A stretch of 64,000 bases of DNA from Lineus longissimus (Eukaryota; Nemertea; Pilidiophora; Heteronemertea; Lineidae), in contig NC_088309.1 of the NCBI RefSeq assembly GCF_910592395.1, positions 27,468,599-27,532,598 of the forward strand, read 5' to 3'. Made by a program: the position numbers and the translations under genes. Shown piece after piece: positions 28,801 to 45,756 of the stretch. Each line of letters begins with the position of its first letter. The first letter of the stretch is position 1. The notes beneath the pieces are model-generated. The model did no database searches. It was not told the DNA's origin and saw only the letters and a list, made by a program, of their open reading frames with translations.

Positions 28801-31529
28801 CCCTGGCAGCCACAAACACAGTATACTGTTTGCTGATGAGAGGGAACAAGTAAACCTACAAATCAACCTCAAATCATTCACAGTCACACACACCACCAAT
28901 CACCCCAATAATACATCGAGTGAGTGTACCACTGACCGACGTGGGAAAATACACCCCATTAAGAACCAATTCATCCACGATGTAGATGAATCTCTCGTGA
29001 TCCTTTCCGTAATTGAATCAGAAATGCATGACAGTTTGTCACTGGTCTAAACGTTGCTATGAATAATGCCACAGATGTCCGCAGCCAATATGCATGGGCC
29101 TATGCCAGCCATGTTCAATAGTCAACAAAGAACAGATTGATCCAATACATGGTGCAGAAATACATAGATTTGTTGAAAATGGATATCAATGCATTGAACT
29201 GAGAAGATTTAAAGGCCAAGACGACAATAGGACAGAGCTCAACTTGTAACACCAAGATAGCAATAATGATTTAGGCCACCGATCAGCTGATTAATACCGA
29301 GTGATTGACAAATAGTAAACAGTTCTTCAATGGTAATCAGAGCACTGACTGAATATATCCGAAAAATCTTCTTTTAAGGGACCACAACGAATTTAATGTT
29401 ACCCTAATGACACCTACACCAGGCACCAGCTAATGACCACATAGTTCTTTATGAATCACTCCCCTTTCTACATACTGTGTTGACAGTTTTAAAGCTGGCT
29501 GGGGTGTGCCTGTCAGCCTATCTTACCTAGTTCAATGAAACTGATGCGACTTACCTGGCATAGTGCGTCTCCATGGTTTGAGCTTGTAGAAAGACACTTC
29601 AGGAGAGAGTCCAAGGCTAAAGCATGTAATGCACATGTTGACCTCTCAGTCCTCCTGTCCGTATCTTAAAAGAGTTCAATTTCCATATTCTTCACACGTC
29701 CAGAAATTCTTTCAATCAACAAGACTACTTATGCCTATGTGCCCAGATACCCTGTCTGACAAACGCACTAACATACTGCGACACACACTTGATAGTTGAG
29801 TCCCAATCCTGAGGATTCATCATCCTATTTCAACAAGTGTTATTTTCAAGTGTTACATCTGACTGACACTTAGTATTTACAGTACAAGTATTCACAAACG
29901 ACAGACACAAGTTGTGATGGGGAAAGAGAGAGAGAGAGAACTACAGAGACCAGGGATAACACGCTCAGTTGTCACAAGATCATCTGATGATGAGTCGACA
30001 TACCAGATCACATGATGCTGATCAAGACGTCTGCCCAAGAATATCGGAGACCCCTACATAGAATATGTAGATCATTATGAAGTTGACGGAAGTGATGGGA
30101 AATCAAAATGTAGGAACTCAAACCAAACGATTGGCCACCACCCAGTACCTACTTATTTCAGATTCAAAAGACAGTGATGTTGTAGGCTAAGACATGCAGT
30201 CTGTCTACCAACACTAGAATAACTGAGCAGGGGAGTCCAGTCCACATTGGGTATCTGTCTGAAGCAAAGAGGTACATTTGGAAACAGTCGAGCATAGAGA
30301 AGAATTGGTTGGACTACATCAGATGTAGGGATGGTATATCAAACAAAACCTGAAGAGTTGGGCGGGATTCCACCAATTTTACGTCGATGGTTCCTCCAGG
30401 CTGAAACATCTGCTCCAGGTCCCCAGGATGAAGTGCGTAGGATACAGCTCACAACGGCTCTGACAGCCCCGGATGATAACAAACCCAGGCCTGAAATTAT
30501 TGATTCTGTTAAAGGACAGAGAAATCAATCGAGTGACAGCCGGCACTGAATACACCCAATCATCAAGATTGATAAAGCTGTGAGGTCTGACTGTGCACAA
30601 TCTATCCCATCCACCTGACCCTGGTGCAGGGTCAGTATTCAATTATCTACATTGTAATGCAGGTTGGAATGTGCTTCAGCACTGTCACTGCCCACCGCAC
30701 TGAAAATGTCTGAAACCGTCAGAATGAAGTGATGAACTTGTGAACGTAATGCTACCCCTGGGAGTATGGTACTTCAACCTCAACCACATGACACCCAAAG
30801 TACCATGCGATTGATAACATAGGACAGTTGAGATGACAGTGCTGACTCCAGCACACAAATCCCTATGTATGACATGAATATGATTTACACATGGAACGTA
30901 TATATCCCATTCTAGTAGGGAGGTACAGGAATCAATATCCATCACATAACAACAAAACTTGAGTAGTAACAGTACAATACAATCCAATCAGCAACAGTGA
31001 ATACCCAGCAATGTGGAAGAATTATCTGAGTGCAAAACCTGAAATGAAATTACTCCATTTCATGAATTACATAGCAAAAGGAGCATGTAGACTGTCTGTG
31101 TCAGCGTCTGACTTAAGTCACTGAACAGATTTGATTTTTTGTCCCGCTTTCAGGGCTTTCCAAGTTCTTACCTCACTGGTGGTTAAGGCCTCTACCATTT
31201 TTAAGTCCTACATGTAACTTGGTCAGAACTATCATGATCAGTTGCTTCAGTGGTTGGAAAACCTATAATATGTTTTAACTTTTGATGATGGCCATGATGA
31301 TGAATATTGGGACTTCAGGATTAGACAGGAAGATCATTTTTAAAAATCCTCAGTTCAACTATAGAGTAGAACATATAGCTACAACATAAAGTGTAACAAT
31401 ATCAACAAGAAAAGAAATATGGAAGCCAATCGAAGATGATGGCTTCAAATACTCACCCTCCAACAAATCTCTGGCCAAGCCTGGGTCTGCCCCAGTTTCT
31501 GCTACAAACTGTGTCAATTTGGCGTCCAT
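19812..31529 (-). CDS. OTUD7B: OTUD7 (Cezanne-type) OTU deubiquitinase with UBA and two A20 zinc fingers
   Basis: Exons of the UBA form on the minus strand: 31529-31457, 25219-25055, 23499-23161, 22595-22468, 22239-22112, 21787-21486, 21325-19812; all phases agree, giving 882 residues. The N-terminus reads [20 protein letters not shown], the UBA-like region of OTUD7A/B. The OTU domain has the catalytic Cys (about residue 184) in [15 protein letters not shown] and the catalytic His (about residue 357) in [10 protein letters not shown], plus RPIVVVAD and [10 protein letters not shown]. Two Cx4Cx11Cx2C A20-type fingers lie at about residues 621-641 and 841-861. Vertebrate Cezanne is a Lys11-linkage-preferring deubiquitinase acting in mitosis and NF-kB signalling; specificity here is inferred. 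The exon at 31457 also has an upstream acceptor at 31565, so noncoding 5' exons exist. The invertebrate gene probably predates the OTUD7A/OTUD7B split, so the suffix is nominal. Confidence 0.94.
21857..21957. repeat. 31 bp minisatellite, three copies
   Basis: A 31 bp unit beginning ATCTACATGTAACAAGCAGG is repeated three times without change in an OTUD7 intron, followed by a partial fourth copy ATCTACAT. The acceptor-side exon border at 21787 is about 70 bp away. Confidence 0.9.
22262..22325 (-). repeat. Possible decayed tRNA-derived SINE head in an OTUD7 intron
   Basis: On the minus strand the sequence reads GGTTAGAGTGCCAAGC and, about 40 bp on, CTCTGGGTTCAACTT, resembling A-box and B-box parts of a tRNA. 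The match is imperfect and the ends are not clear. Confidence 0.35.
22661..23030. mobile_element. 370 bp fold-back element with terminal inverted repeats and AAATT duplication
   Basis: The left end CAGGCCTTTCAATTACGTGG is matched by the reverse complement of the right end, CAGGCCTCTCAGTTACATG, and the imperfect inverted similarity continues for about 40 bp. Direct AAATT copies flank it at 22656-22660 and 23031-23035. The interior is A/T-rich with homopolymer runs and a repeated AATTTGGGGACAT word near 22744 and 22964. No open frame, so it is non-autonomous. It sits in an OTUD7 intron. Confidence 0.75.
25943..26174 (-). CDS. OTUD7 alternative first coding exon with basic N-terminus
   Basis: This minus-strand open frame starts at ATG 26174 ([15 protein letters not shown]) with an in-frame TAA about 50 bp upstream, and ends at a consensus donor (GAGAG then GTGAGT). 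It encodes 77 codons plus one base, so it leaves in phase 1, exactly what the acceptor at 25219 needs. It carries a basic cluster, [12 protein letters not shown], that could act as a nuclear localisation or membrane-binding signal. Joined to the common exons it gives 935 residues without the UBA helix start. No homologue is recognised; support is the frame, phase and donor. Confidence 0.62.
26841..27357 (-). CDS. OTUD7 alternative first coding exon with predicted myristoylated N-terminus
   Basis: A 172-codon minus-strand frame starts at ATG 27357 in strong context (AGACCATGG) and ends at a consensus donor (GGGAAG then GTGAGT) in phase 1, matching the common acceptor at 25219. The start MGCGVSKSS fits the N-myristoylation pattern (Gly2, Ser6) with Cys3 as a likely palmitoylation site. 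The rest is Ser/Thr/Pro-rich and acidic, ending [13 protein letters not shown] before KNWDMD. The resulting isoform would be 1030 residues and lack the start of the UBA region. Membrane attachment is inferred from the motif only. Confidence 0.68.
29555..29640 (-). other. Candidate further 5' exon of OTUD7
   Basis: The minus strand has a textbook donor, CAG then GTAAGT, with the exon ending at 29555. A short ATG-CCA-G frame (29561-29555) leaves in phase 1 and would give MPG-KNWDMD when joined at 25219; an ATG at 29574 in stronger context is out of phase for that join. It may equally be a noncoding leader for one of the other first exons. The left border is arbitrary. Confidence 0.3.
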
Positions 31530-32830
31530 ACTTAGTATTTACAGACCATTTCTTATGGACATTCCTGGAAAAGAGAATGAAAGATCTTTTACAAAATGGT
31601 CTATTTATTATTCAACAATGACTTGAAAAGGGAGGAGGGTGAATTATAGCCTGGGCTAGATGGCTGTCTAATCATGAACAGTTAAATTAACTTTATGTCT
31701 GTAGAGGCACAGTTCAAGTATGCGCCAGAAAATGGAAAACAATTCATCAGCACTGCTGTGCTGTTCCACATCATCACGGGCACGCATACTCCATCATGTG
31801 CTGGTTGGTATATTCTTTCAGTTGTTCATGAGGTGACTGAACGTGTTTGGATGTGTTGATGTGATGTGACGAAAATGGTGGGCAATAACAAGACCTCCGA
31901 TGCTATTTTAGGATGTAGACTGTTAGCATTGTCTACTACTTTACTGCGGCCACACGCGCATACGGGACAGGACTCTTGACTGTCTCTGGTCGAGCAATTT
32001 TGCGCGTGAGTGACCAGTCTGCCAATACAAACATCGTAAAACTTTGAGTTATGACCGCTGCAACCGTAGTCTTGTCTACAATGCAGAATGAGTACAGTAC
32101 ATCCATGATAATCATATCACTCATATCACCATGATTCAGTACATAAAAGCATTCGCAAATGCCAAAGCAATGGCAATGGTAATGCACTGTACTGTTTACA
32201 TGCAGAATGCAGTGCATTGTTGTCGGATGGATGTCAACAAAAAAACTTGAGAGAATATATAGAATCAGAAATAGCAGAATTTCGACAATACCAACCTATA
32301 TAATTAGTTCAGCGATGAGTTCAAAATGTGCACTATGACACAAAGCTACTGCCACATCAAACGCAATTACGATTGAAGTATAAACAACAATGACATAGAC
32401 GACAAACTGGATGAATGACTTCTAAAATTGAAACCATTGCTTGTTGGCTGATCATTATTTGGTCCCCCAGTTCTGTGGTAAGGCCTCGTTTTGGGATTTG
32501 TCGTTTATACGTCACTGGCGCTGAAGTCTATTAATAGATGGGGATGACCATGGCGTACGTTAGCTGCACATTGTGTGCATAGTGCATGGGTGGTGTAAAG
32601 TGAAAGATAGTCCCTCAAATCATAGAGTCCTTCACAAATACGTTAACGATTACATTAGTAGGATGGCATACATCCTGACTTAATCAGTGGTTTTGAATAT
32701 ACCCCGCCTCTCGATATTTCAAACGGTTGTATATATACGACGTAGGAGTATCAAAAACCTGTATCTCCGGATACAGGTATACCGGTATATAGCCATTGAT
32801 GCCGCCGAGAAAAATACACCTCTGCCTCTT

Positions 32831-32863
32831 ATTAATAATAACAATGATAATAATAATAATAAT
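32831..32863. repeat. Imperfect (AAT)n microsatellite
   Basis: A run of AAT/ATA triplets interrupted by ACA and TGA; it generates poly-Asn or poly-Ile frames that are not genes. Confidence 0.85.
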
Positions 32864-32960
32864 GTATTCATTAAACCTATTATATAAAAGAGTGGCGGAA
32901 ACAAACATACTCATTTGAAATAATATAGGCCTAGGCCTAATAATATCAAAAAGGTAAGAG

Positions 32961-32999
32961 CATGGAGGTATAAATAAGAATCTTATTTATACCTCCATG
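32961..32999. repeat. Near-perfect 39 bp palindrome with flanking 10 bp direct repeats
   Basis: CATGGAGGTATAAATAAGA (32961-32979) is followed after a single central base by its exact reverse complement (32981-32999). The word GGTAAGAGCA occurs at about 32953-32962 and again at 32999-33008, overlapping both ends of the palindrome. Confidence 0.9.
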
Positions 33000-33200
33000 G
33001 TAAGAGCAATGATTTTAAAATCTTATGTTGTTGAATGTTTCAGCTTACAGATGGATGGCCTTCATTCTGTGATAAAAATGCTTTCAAGAAACTTACAACG
33101 GCTCCTGACAAATTTACAGTAGGCCCTACTGTCGTACACGTGTCAGAACTTTAGTTTCAATTCATGGTTTCCCGCAAGAAGAATGAGATGGTCACCTGAC

Positions 33201-33470
33201 ATTGGGAATTCTTCAGTCCGTCAACGCATGCGCCATGAACACTACCACTTACCACAGAATTGGGGGACCAATTAAGATCAGCCAACAAGCAAATCGATTT
33301 CTGTTCGCACCATTACGCAGGCGCAGTGTGTTGAAAAAGCCGCCTATCGGCAGATTAGCAACCGCGGAATTCAAAATGGCGAAAAACTATTGTTGTATTT
33401 TGAAGAAAATAATCGCCCCAAAGAGCTCTGCTTTGGATGAATTTGTAAACTTTTAGAGGATTTACTAAAC
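33201..33470 (+). promoter_or_regulatory. Candidate KIF24 promoter with NRF-1-like sites
   Basis: CGCATGCGCC at 33225-33234 and ACGCAGGCGCAG near 33315 resemble NRF-1 sites, and an AAAATGGCG word follows at about 33375. The KIF24 start exon has a spliced acceptor at 35225, so its leader exon must be upstream, and this G/C-richer patch is the best candidate. A donor-like TTGGTAAAT near 33500 would fit. The same patch could also serve OTUD7 on the opposite strand. Confidence 0.35.
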
Positions 33471-33762
33471 ATATAAGCACTTTGCATTTACGAGAAATGA
33501 GTTGGTAAATATATCTTTTTGAAACGTCTTTCTAAGCGGCCGTGGCTTACGTTGTGATCTTCATTTTGGTTAATGGTTGAATGCCAGTGTACTGTAAGTG
33601 TATAGTGTATTGTGTATACGAGTGTTACACTTACACTACAGTGTAGATGAATGTAGTACATCAATACGTTGCATGTATGTTATGTTCATGTTGAATGCAA
33701 CACACACTACACAGTCAGTCAGATCAGAATCAGATGATATTAGGCCTTCACCTGACTCAGTA

Positions 33763-33910
33763 CTATAGATCCATGCACTTGATTGGGACCAATGTTTACG
33801 AAAACGTCGCGTCTCGTCACGTTACAGTAATGTAAAATGCATGGTGACGTGACGACGGCCAACACTACGTCATGTAAACGTTGTTCCCAATCAAGTGCAT
33901 GAATCTATAG
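33763..33910. mobile_element. 148 bp palindromic MITE, copy 2
   Basis: Same length and nearly the same sequence as 14735-14882, again bounded by CTATAG on both sides, with the GTTTACGAAAACGTCGCGTC interior. The high identity of two copies 19 kb apart suggests recent mobility. Confidence 0.8.
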
Positions 33911-35225
33911 ACTATCATCCTGAAGCTCTGGCTAACACTCGGTCCTATCGACCGAGCTTTGTAATGTAGCGTGTGCGAGGGCCGAGGGGAGGAGGATACG
34001 GCTTTGCTGGCTCTGTAGCTGATTGGTCAGTTAGATTCCCATTGTCTCTTGACTATCTAAATCTGTGTTTTGCCTAAACTTCACCCACCTCCACCTCTTC
34101 TGAGTTGATTGATTTACTGAGTCTGAGTAGGTGACTAATGCTCTATAAATCAATCGGCTATGCTCAATTTGAAGGTATCGGTTATGCGCCAATGATCAAT
34201 ATTTCAGGAGGCTATTCTTTCCTGGGCTGAATGGATCATATCAAACAAATTGTAAAGCTGATCTCTAAATCAATAAATTATGCAGTTTTTGATCAATCAA
34301 GAATTAAGAGTAAGTGTCAACATGAAGTTGCCTTTGGCTCATTTTAACATTGTGTGTGTGTCATTCTGCACTGGAGATCAACCAGGTTAGGGTGAAATGA
34401 ATTGTCTACAATGTACATGTATTGTATAATCAGCTAATTGCCAAGTCAAGTTGCTACATGCCTGGTCTCTGCTCTTTGGATTCAGCCAGACCAACTTTGT
34501 TTTCTTTCATGCCATTGCATGCATGTTAGTGGTTAATATAGGTGTGGTCAGACACGGTAAGCAAGAAACAATTGGGAGAATAGAAACTGTTTACTGAATA
34601 CTGTTAACGTTCATGTTTATGTAATTTACATGTCTGTGAATAACTTGTGCAGTATCTTGAAATTCCACCTTGTCCTTGCTGAATTCGTTGAACTGTGAAC
34701 TTCACAATTGGCAGTTCCAAATAATGCAAATAACTCAACTGGATGGACGATTGCCAACTTATGGCCTCATGATATAAATATGGTCCTCAGACAGTGAATG
34801 CATTGCTTGGATTGACACTCGCTGGTTTAATGGAAATCCATTCATGCTTGAAGCATCGTGCTGACATTTCTCAATCTTTTCTATTCCAGGTTTGCACAAA
34901 TAATTTTGAAATTATGGGGCTGTACTGTCTTATTTTGCCCATTGGTGTAATAGTTTAACTTTTCAGAACCTGGATTGATTCAAATCACTATCAACAAAAT
35001 TGAAAGTTTGTTGGAAGTTGAGAAGTTATTGTAGGTGTTGGTGAGTGACGGGTGAGCATCAGCAGGTTTAGTTTTGGTATCTCCTTTCTCTTTTTCAGAG
35101 ACTGACACTCAGTGCCATCTCTTGTTTCCCTTCTCTCATCCTGATGACAGTAAGAATAGCCTGAACTGTTCATACCTTTTTCAGACAGCCTATTCTAATA
35201 ATATGTATTGTCTGTGTCTTCCAGG
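33911..35225. other. Probable first intron of KIF24
   Basis: A stretch without recognisable coding exons or repeats between the candidate KIF24 promoter and the acceptor TCTTCCAG at 35225. Confidence 0.4.
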
Positions 35226-35240
35226 TGAACCTTGATAAAG

Positions 35241-42843
<7,603 letters not shown>

Positions 42844-45441
42844 GAACCTCTCGTCATGAGAAAAGGAGGATTGTAGTTGTTAGGTTGTCTCCTCGGTGCC
42901 TCAGACTCCCAGAGAAGATTTAGTGCAGTATTAGAGAGTGGATTATTGGAAGAATAGTTGTTGATATGGTGTTGTTCATGAATAGACATTGTGGCATGTA
43001 GTGTTAGCTGATTTTCCTTTGACTTGAGTGCGATTGTAGACATAGTCATAATAGATTTTCTGCACTGAGACACCCTCTATTGTATACAAAGTGCGTGTGC
43101 ATTATTGAGATTGACATTAATTAAGACATTCCACCTGTAATGTATAAAACCTCAACTACCATGACAGCCTGGGTATCTGAAAGTATGCCAGATTGTTTTT
43201 GTAGCTAATTTTGATCAGTGCCCCATCGTTTACCACTGCCAATGGTGATCTCATCTTGTACATCAAAAACAAGTAAGACATTTCATTTTATTTCTTATAC
43301 TTATAGCACGATTCCCCACCGAATTGTAATAGGCATGATGCCTGCATCTACAATAGTTCATACTTATGACAAACATTTTTCTATATGTATACATTTTACT
43401 TGGTATAAGTCTGAAATGCTTGTCCTGCTACAAGTTTTCTACAAAGTTTACATTCCAGGGCCTGGTTGTTTAAAAGTGTGGTGCGATAGGCCAGAGTTGT
43501 GTTATTGTACTCGTAGTGCACAGTTGTGGCTTGTCATTTCCAGACTGGCAGCATTTGTAATTTGTCAAGATTAGTCTTTGGTTTAACCTTTTAAGCTGCA
43601 GGCATATCTTTGTATTGTCAACGAGGCATTCTGCTGTTGTTTAGAAGAGAAAGAATTTAGTTTGATTGTGGTATATTTTAGTTGCATTTACCGTATATAC
43701 ATGGTTCATACTTGAACCAGTTTAAACGGACAGTTTTAGATGGGAATATGTGTGAGTTGCTTGATTAATGCTAATCAGTGTTGTGAGAGAGTTTGAAATC
43801 GCCCTCACTGCAGGCAGTGGAGGCTGTATAAGTTGTATGTGTCTAGTGATTCAAATTATTGTCTTTTATCAGTATCTGTTGGCTTTGAACATTAAATAAG
43901 GGTTTCTTCTGCCAGCACTTGAAATTGCACATTCTGAGCTCCCACTCATGTCCAATGCACAGATGTGCTCATGTCACAGCCTAATTAATTGAAGAAAATG
44001 CAAAGACAAACATTTGAATGGCTAGACATATATTGATGTTGATAAAATCTTCAGATGAAATAACTTATCAACTTTATATCATTGAGAGGTGTTTATATTT
44101 ACGTCAGAATAATATTTATAAACGGCAATTTAATGGGTCCATTCATTCACAAATAGTGATAACGATGCGTCCAAAAACTGCTGAATTGAGGGGCATCAAT
44201 TTCAGAGTATTATTTTAAAAAGAGTGTTATAGTTTATATCCCATGACAAATAGGTTGGTAGTTTTAGACATGTATCACTTTGATGGCTGCCTCTGAATTG
44301 TGTTAATGGAGAGCAGAGTTTAATGGTGTGGCTTGGAAAAAAAGTTTTTTTAGATGACTTTGTTTCATAATCAGTGTGGGGAAAAGTGTGCCGTAAGCTT
44401 TTACTCTGTCAGCATTAGGAAGAGATGAGAGGGTTTTGAAAACATATCCAATTGTGTCTACATGTATGTGTAGTGATATATTTTGGAAAATGTGATGCTT
44501 ACTTTTACTGTTGAATGATGTTTTTTGTGTTGTAAGATTTAGGAGTTGGCCAGACCATTTTTGGGAGCAAGTTTGCTTTTTCTGTGTTTGAATGAAAAAA
44601 ATGGTGTTGCCAACACACGTAGAATGAATGGCAAGTAGGATCAATAAAATATGATGTTAATGGATTCATGGTGTGTCCTTGTTAATGTTTGCAGTGCATT
44701 TCCCTAATCAGAAAACAGGTGGGCAATGCTTGTTCAACCTGACCTTATTCCAGCGTTATAACATCTAGTTTCAAGTGAGCAACTCTGAGGAAGGTTTTTC
44801 TGTCAAAGGTTGTGATCTTATTTCCACAATAGAGATTGTGACAGTCTCGTCTCACAGATCAGGTATACGGACAATTGAGACATTTCCCATACCCGACCAA
44901 GACAGTCTTGTCCGGTGACTGGTTGGACAATATTAGGAATGTGACATGTCATTTGTTACATCTGGTTCCCCAATCGGCTCGATCTGACGGAAGTGGGGAT
45001 TCGACATTTGTTTAAGGGGCAATAGGTTGTGATAAGTGTCCCCAAGGACAGTTGTGATAACAGTATTCCTTACAACAGACCAAGTATGGCTGGTTTCCCC
45101 ATGACAGGCAATTCAAGGGTTGGAACACCTGGTTAGATCCTACCAAGCTGAAAAGGGGTGTCTCGGACAGTCTTTCAAAGATTGCGTCATCTGGTTCAAA
45201 GCTGAAGACGGGGAGTTTTCATCTTAGGTAAGGTTTGAGGTACTGGTTGACAACAGCATTCTACCATTCCATGTATCTGCACAACTTGCCACTCTGTCAC
45301 AAAGTGGCATCGTCAATACCTTGGAGACGTCAAACTTATGCATTCCATCATGATTTCGTCTGCGATAGCTGCTCAGTCTTTCGACTGGCCAACTTAATAA
45401 GGCAAACACATCGGACATTTCTTTAAGTATAAGACAATCAT
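42844..45441. other. KIF24 3' UTR and intergenic stretch
   Basis: A plus-strand AATAAA at 44643-44648 followed by a GTGTGTCC GU-rich word marks the likely KIF24 3' end, giving a 1.8 kb 3' UTR. From 44670 to 45441 I see nothing coding. Confidence 0.5.
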
Positions 45442-45447
45442 TTTATT
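45442..45447 (-). promoter_or_regulatory. FEM1B-like gene poly(A) signal
   Basis: Minus-strand AATAAA about 310 bp beyond the stop codon, making a short 3' UTR. Confidence 0.5.
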
Positions 45448-45756
45448 ATGAATACTACAATCGTGTATTGAGCACCTACTTGCAACCCACTTCCAAATCT
45501 AAAGATTCAAGTGTACAATGTAAACAGTAAGAACTAAAATAGAAATGTTGGAAATCTTTTTTTTAAACACTGGTGCACGAACGCAACATAAAACATTATG
45601 TGTAGGTCATGATGGTAAAGAGAACTCGAGCTCAGACCAACGCATGTTCTACTCCCAAGAGATGAAAACACACAGTGTAAAGTACAATAATACATGTAGA
45701 TGGGAGGTTGGTAGGGTGTGAAAGACATAGGTCTGTACCACAGGGCATCCAAGTTG

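Larger units (their letters stand above)
31565..33200. other. 5' flank of OTUD7, no gene seen
   Basis: Noncoding leader exons of the UBA form should lie in or beyond this stretch, but none can be fixed. It contains an ATT/AAT trinucleotide run at about 32831-32863 and the palindrome at 32961. Open frames here are short and repeat-driven. Confidence 0.3.
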
